Source of the DNA: Streptomyces hygroscopicus subsp. hygroscopicus
GTDB lineage: Bacteria; Actinomycetota; Actinomycetes; Streptomycetales; Streptomycetaceae
NCBI RefSeq assembly: GCF_030269125.1
Contig: NZ_BSSM01000001.1
Coordinates: 124,001-188,000 of the forward strand
DNA: 64,000 nucleotides
Reading direction: 5' to 3'
The notes under the pieces are model-generated. The model saw only the letters and a list, made by a program, of their open reading frames with translations. It did not search any database and had not been told where the DNA came from. Position 1 is the first letter of the stretch; each line of letters starts with the position of its first letter. A program made the translations under genes and the position numbers. Positions 61,680-64,000 of this stretch are shown piece after piece.

Positions 61680-61739
61680 TATGACCGAGGCGACTCTATG
61701 ACCGCCGTCATAACGCCCGCTACTATGACCGCTGTCATA
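61680..61739. promoter_or_regulatory. Paired operators TATGAC-N4-GTCATA
   Basis: Perfect copies at 61697-61712 and 61724-61739, with a degenerate third beginning at 61680 (only the left half kept). They lie between the divergent TetR gene (start 61648) and the dehydrogenase gene (start 61767) and should control both. Confidence 0.7.
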
Positions 61740-61766
61740 ATCGGCTCGCCGGACGAAGGGCTGCCC

Positions 61767-62645
61767 GTGCACGTCGGATTCATCGGTCTCGGAGTGATGG
61801 GCCGGCCCATGGCCCTGCGCCTGGCGTCCGCCGGTACGCCCTTGGTGGTCTGGAACCGCACCCCGCACCGCGCCGAGCCGCTGCGCGCGGCCGGCGCCGA
61901 GGTCGCCGCGGACCCCGCCGAGGTGTTCGCGCGGGCCGAGGTGGTCCTGCTGATGCTCGCCGACGGGGCGGCCATGGACGCGGTCCTCGCCCGGGGCACC
62001 CCGGAGCTGGCCGCGCGGGTCGCCGGGCGGACCGTCGTCCACATGGGCACCACCTCGCCCGGGTACTCCGGCGCTCTGGAGGCCGACATCCGCGCCGCCG
62101 GCGGCCGGTATGTCGAGGCACCGGTCTCCGGGTCCCGCGTACCCGCGGAGCAGGGTCGGCTGGTGGCCATGCTCGCGGGCGAGCCGGCGGCCGTGGACGC
62201 CGTACGGCCGTTGCTCGCCCCGATGTGCCACGAGATCTTCACGTGCGGCGCGGCGCCCGGCGCGCTGCTGATGAAGCTGTCGGTCAACCTGTTCCTGATC
62301 ACCCTGGTGACCGGGCTGACCGAGGCCTTCCACTTCGCCGAACGGCAGGGCCTGGACCCCCGCCTGTTCCTGGACGTCCTCGACGCGGGTCCCCTGGCCA
62401 GCCCGGTCTCCCGGATGAAGGCGCCCAAGCTACGCGAGCGGGACTTCGCCGTGCAGGCGGCCGCGCTCGACGTCCTGAAGAACAACCGGCTCGTCGCCGA
62501 GGCCGCCCGCGAGGCCCGCGTGGCGTCCCCGCTCCTCGACGTCTGCCACGCCCTGTTCGAGGAGACCGTGGCCGAGGGGCACGGCGGCGAGGACATGGTC
62601 GCCGTGCTCAAGGCCATCGAGGCGCGGACGGACGGCGAGGCGTAG
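61767..62645 (+). CDS. Beta-hydroxyacid (3-hydroxyisobutyrate-type) dehydrogenase / imine reductase-like
   Basis: A 292-residue NAD(P)-dependent dehydrogenase. The N-terminal signature is [18 protein letters not shown], followed by [60 protein letters not shown] and the catalytic lysine region [23 protein letters not shown] start with GAAGGG upstream, at the true domain start; an ATG at 61725 would add a tail encoded by operator DNA. Under control of the divergent TetR. Substrate could be a hydroxyacid, tartronate semialdehyde or an imine; not resolvable here. Confidence 0.9.
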   Translation: MHVGFIGLGVMGRPMALRLASAGTPLVVWNRTPHRAEPLRAAGAEVAADPAEVFARAEVVLLMLADGAAMDAVLARGTPELAARVAGRTVVHMGTTSPGYSGALEADIRAAGGRYVEAPVSGSRVPAEQGRLVAMLAGEPAAVDAVRPLLAPMCHEIFTCGAAPGALLMKLSVNLFLITLVTGLTEAFHFAERQGLDPRLFLDVLDAGPLASPVSRMKAPKLRERDFAVQAAALDVLKNNRLVAEAAREARVASPLLDVCHALFEETVAEGHGGEDMVAVLKAIEARTDGEA

Positions 62646-62673
62646 TCCGGGTCAGCGCTCGGGGTGGCACGGG

Positions 62674-63111
62674 TCAGCGCTTGGGGATGCCGTACACCCG
62701 TGCGACGTGCAGCCGGACCACGAGGCGGCGGTCGCGGACCATCGCGGCGCGGTAGTCGTCCCAGTCCGGGTGCTCGCCGAGTACCGCGCGGTAGAGCCGG
62801 ATCAGCTCCTCCACGGTCTCGTCGTGGGGATCCTGGGCGACCGGGGACAGTTCCGCCGTGCCCTCGGCGACGGTGTAGGCCCAGCGGTCGTCGCTGGTGA
62901 CGTGGTACGAGGCGCGGGGGTCGCGGCGCAGATTGCGGGTCTTGGCACGGTCGTCGGTGACGGAGACGCGGATGATCCGCTCGTCGGGGTCGTAGGCGTG
63001 GCTGACATTGGACAGTTGGGGGCGGCCGTCGCGGCGGAGGGTGACCAGTACGCCGCCGTGTCCTTCGGAGAGCAGCGGGAGGAGCGCGTCCTGCGTGGAG
63101 TCCTGAGTCAT
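62674..63111 (-). CDS. PPOX-class F420- or FMN-dependent flavin reductase-fold protein
   Basis: A 145-residue split-barrel protein of the pyridoxamine phosphate oxidase-like class. Typical stretches are SEGHGGVLVTLRRDGRPQLS, NVSHAYDPDERIIRVSVTDD, RAKTRNLRRDPRASYHVTSD and WAYTVAEGTAELSPVAQDPH, ending RLVVRLHVARVYG. Many such actinobacterial proteins use F420. ATG at 63111. Monocistronic; its end faces the dehydrogenase gene end at 28 bp. Confidence 0.88.
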   Translation of the reverse strand: MTQDSTQDALLPLLSEGHGGVLVTLRRDGRPQLSNVSHAYDPDERIIRVSVTDDRAKTRNLRRDPRASYHVTSDDRWAYTVAEGTAELSPVAQDPHDETVEELIRLYRAVLGEHPDWDDYRAAMVRDRRLVVRLHVARVYGIPKR

Positions 63112-63791
63112 GCGGGGTTCAACGGCCCACGGGCGGGGGCGCATTCCCCGGCCGTACTCCGTCCGGCGGACCCGGCGGCCCGCTCGTGGACACGGTCCGC
63201 GAGCGCGCTCGCGGCGGCCACGGGCGCGTTGGCGGGCGGGGCGCCGGACCGGCCGGGGCCGGTCGGGCGGCGCCCGCCGGACCCGGCTGGACCGGCCGGG
63301 CGCGCCGGTTCTCGTAGTGGCGCTCGGCCGCCGGCGCACGCTCCGGTCGCGCGGTCGGTGCCCGGTACCGCCGTCGGCTCCGGTCCGCCGCCGCGCCGCT
63401 TCGGTGCCCGCCTTACGAGGGGCGCGGTCATGACGCTGCTCACGCCCGACCCGTGCACTCCCGGGCGTTCGAGGCGGCGGGCGGGGGCGGACCGTGCCGA
63501 ACACCCCGGCCGCGCCGCGGCGGTGGCCGTGGCGGCCACGCCGCACGTCGCGGGCACCGGAACCGCGCTCGGGGCCTTGGCGGCGGTGGCGGGGCCCGGC
63601 GTACCGACGACCACCGCGCTCCCCGGCGTCGGGAACGTCGTGACCGTCGTAGCGGCCCAGCCCGCCGGACTCGCCGCCGGCGTCCGGGCGGCCGGCTGTT
63701 CCGTGACGCCACGGTCGGTGCCGGCGGCGCCGACCGTGGCGACGGCCCGCGCGGTGGGCCGCGCGACGTGCGGGCCCACCGGCTGTCCCTC
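63112..63791. other. 680-bp gap of low-complexity GC-rich sequence, no supported gene
   Basis: Open frames exist on both strands but give Arg/Pro/Ala-rich products. A plus-strand frame from ATG 63431 (after GAGGGG) has strong G/C third positions (LLTPDPCTPGRS, then TALGALAAVAGPGVPTTTAL) and stays open to the window edge. However, it lies across the YcnI-type gene on the other strand, so it is not called. It may mark a relic gene. Confidence 0.45.
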
Positions 63792-64000
63792 TTACGACCG
63801 TGTCGCGGACCTGCTCCGTACGAGCGCGAACGCGGCGGCGGCCAGACCCAGGACGCCGACGACCAGCCCGGCGACGCCCAGCCCGCGCGCGGTGGAGTCG
63901 CTCGCCCCGGCGGTCGCCGCGCCGGCCGGGGCCGCGGCGGGCGAGGGGTCGTCCGCGGTGAGCGTCAGGACCGGGGCCGGATTGTCCGGCTCGTCGCCGC
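63792..64000 (-). CDS. YcnI-like (DUF1775) copper-associated protein, C-terminal fragment
   Basis: Only the last 69 codons are inside the window. They read GDEPDNPAPVLTLTADDPSP, a spacer, and a C-terminal membrane anchor (LGVAGLVVGVLGLAAAAFAL) followed by RSRSATRS and a stop. This matches the tail of DUF1775/YcnI proteins, which are exported, anchored at the C-terminus and usually encoded with CopC/Sco-like copper genes. The domain itself lies beyond the right edge, so the call rests on the PDNPAPVLTL motif and the anchor. The stop is TAA, uncommon for the region. Confidence 0.65.
   Translation of the reverse strand, partial: GDEPDNPAPVLTLTADDPSPAAAPAGAATAGASDSTARGLGVAGLVVGVLGLAAAAFALVRSRSATRS

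Noticed and set aside
63431..64000. Plus-strand open frame to the window edge with good codon bias
   Set aside because: It overlaps the YcnI-type C-terminus on the other strand, which has recognisable motifs; product not recognised.
1..64000. tRNA, rRNA, transposase, integrase or phage genes
   Set aside because: None recognised on either strand; no insertion-sequence ends or attachment-site duplications seen.

Overview
The window is a stretch of high-GC actinobacterial chromosome, almost certainly from a Streptomyces species. The evidence is a strong G/C bias at third codon positions, GTG starts, many start/stop overlaps, an SsgA-like sporulation protein, a WhiB-like protein, an OpcA-containing pentose phosphate operon and many TetR/LacI/MerR/XRE/AraC regulators. 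I see no transposase, integrase, CRISPR array, tRNA or rRNA. The gene content looks like ordinary, largely syntenic Streptomyces chromosome.

Layout. 1-5.8 kb is nitrate assimilation: nirB (cut by the left edge), a FAD oxidoreductase and nasA read leftward, with a HemD/winged-helix regulator (NnaR type) and a sirohydrochlorin chelatase reading away from them. 5.9-8.4 kb has an asparagine-type permease and a MerR regulator. 8.4-13 kb is a fatty-acid oxidation operon (CaiB-type CoA transferase, thiolase, FadB). 13.2-17.5 kb has a saccharopine-dehydrogenase-like protein, endonuclease V, a small basic protein, a secreted BNR-type protein and an SsgA-like protein. 18-23.4 kb carries an ABC-F protein with a long leader, DDAH, an acyl-ACP desaturase behind a triple operator, a Wbl protein and a VOC protein. 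23.4-29.1 kb has a LacI regulator, the PolD/LigC repair pair, a zinc dehydrogenase and a DUF3048 lipoprotein. 29-34.2 kb has a truncated LAL-type ATPase, an MFS transporter and anmK. 34.2-39.3 kb has two DUF2510 proteins (one frameshifted at a C7 run) and a TetR-PAP2-DMT unit around a phased operator array. 39.4-50.3 kb has a Tat phospholipase C, an MmyB/XRE pair, a duplicated non-coding block, a PPTase/phosphoesterase pair, a GH4 enzyme, a secreted protein and a GH16 glucanase. 50.8-60.1 kb is an AraC regulator diverging from a complete tkt-tal-zwf-opcA-pgi-gnd operon. 60.3-64 kb has two TetR genes, a beta-hydroxyacid dehydrogenase, a PPOX protein and the end of a YcnI-type gene.

How genes work together. 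NasA and NirB take nitrate to ammonium, the FAD protein probably feeds electrons, the chelatase supplies siroheme, and NnaR probably controls the locus. The six-gene pentose phosphate operon forms a full oxidative plus non-oxidative shunt with isomerase, giving NADPH and pentoses.

The most notable observations are regulatory. There are three different phased operator arrays (20.9, 36.4 and 61.7 kb), an AT-rich palindrome ahead of the pentose phosphate operon, and a uORF/hairpin leader before the ABC-F gene. There are also several decaying genes: an ICL/PEP-mutase remnant at 17.6 kb, the LAL ATPase at 29-31.7 kb, the poly-C frameshift at 34.6 kb and a remnant at 50.6 kb. I did not find a clearly new multi-gene system.
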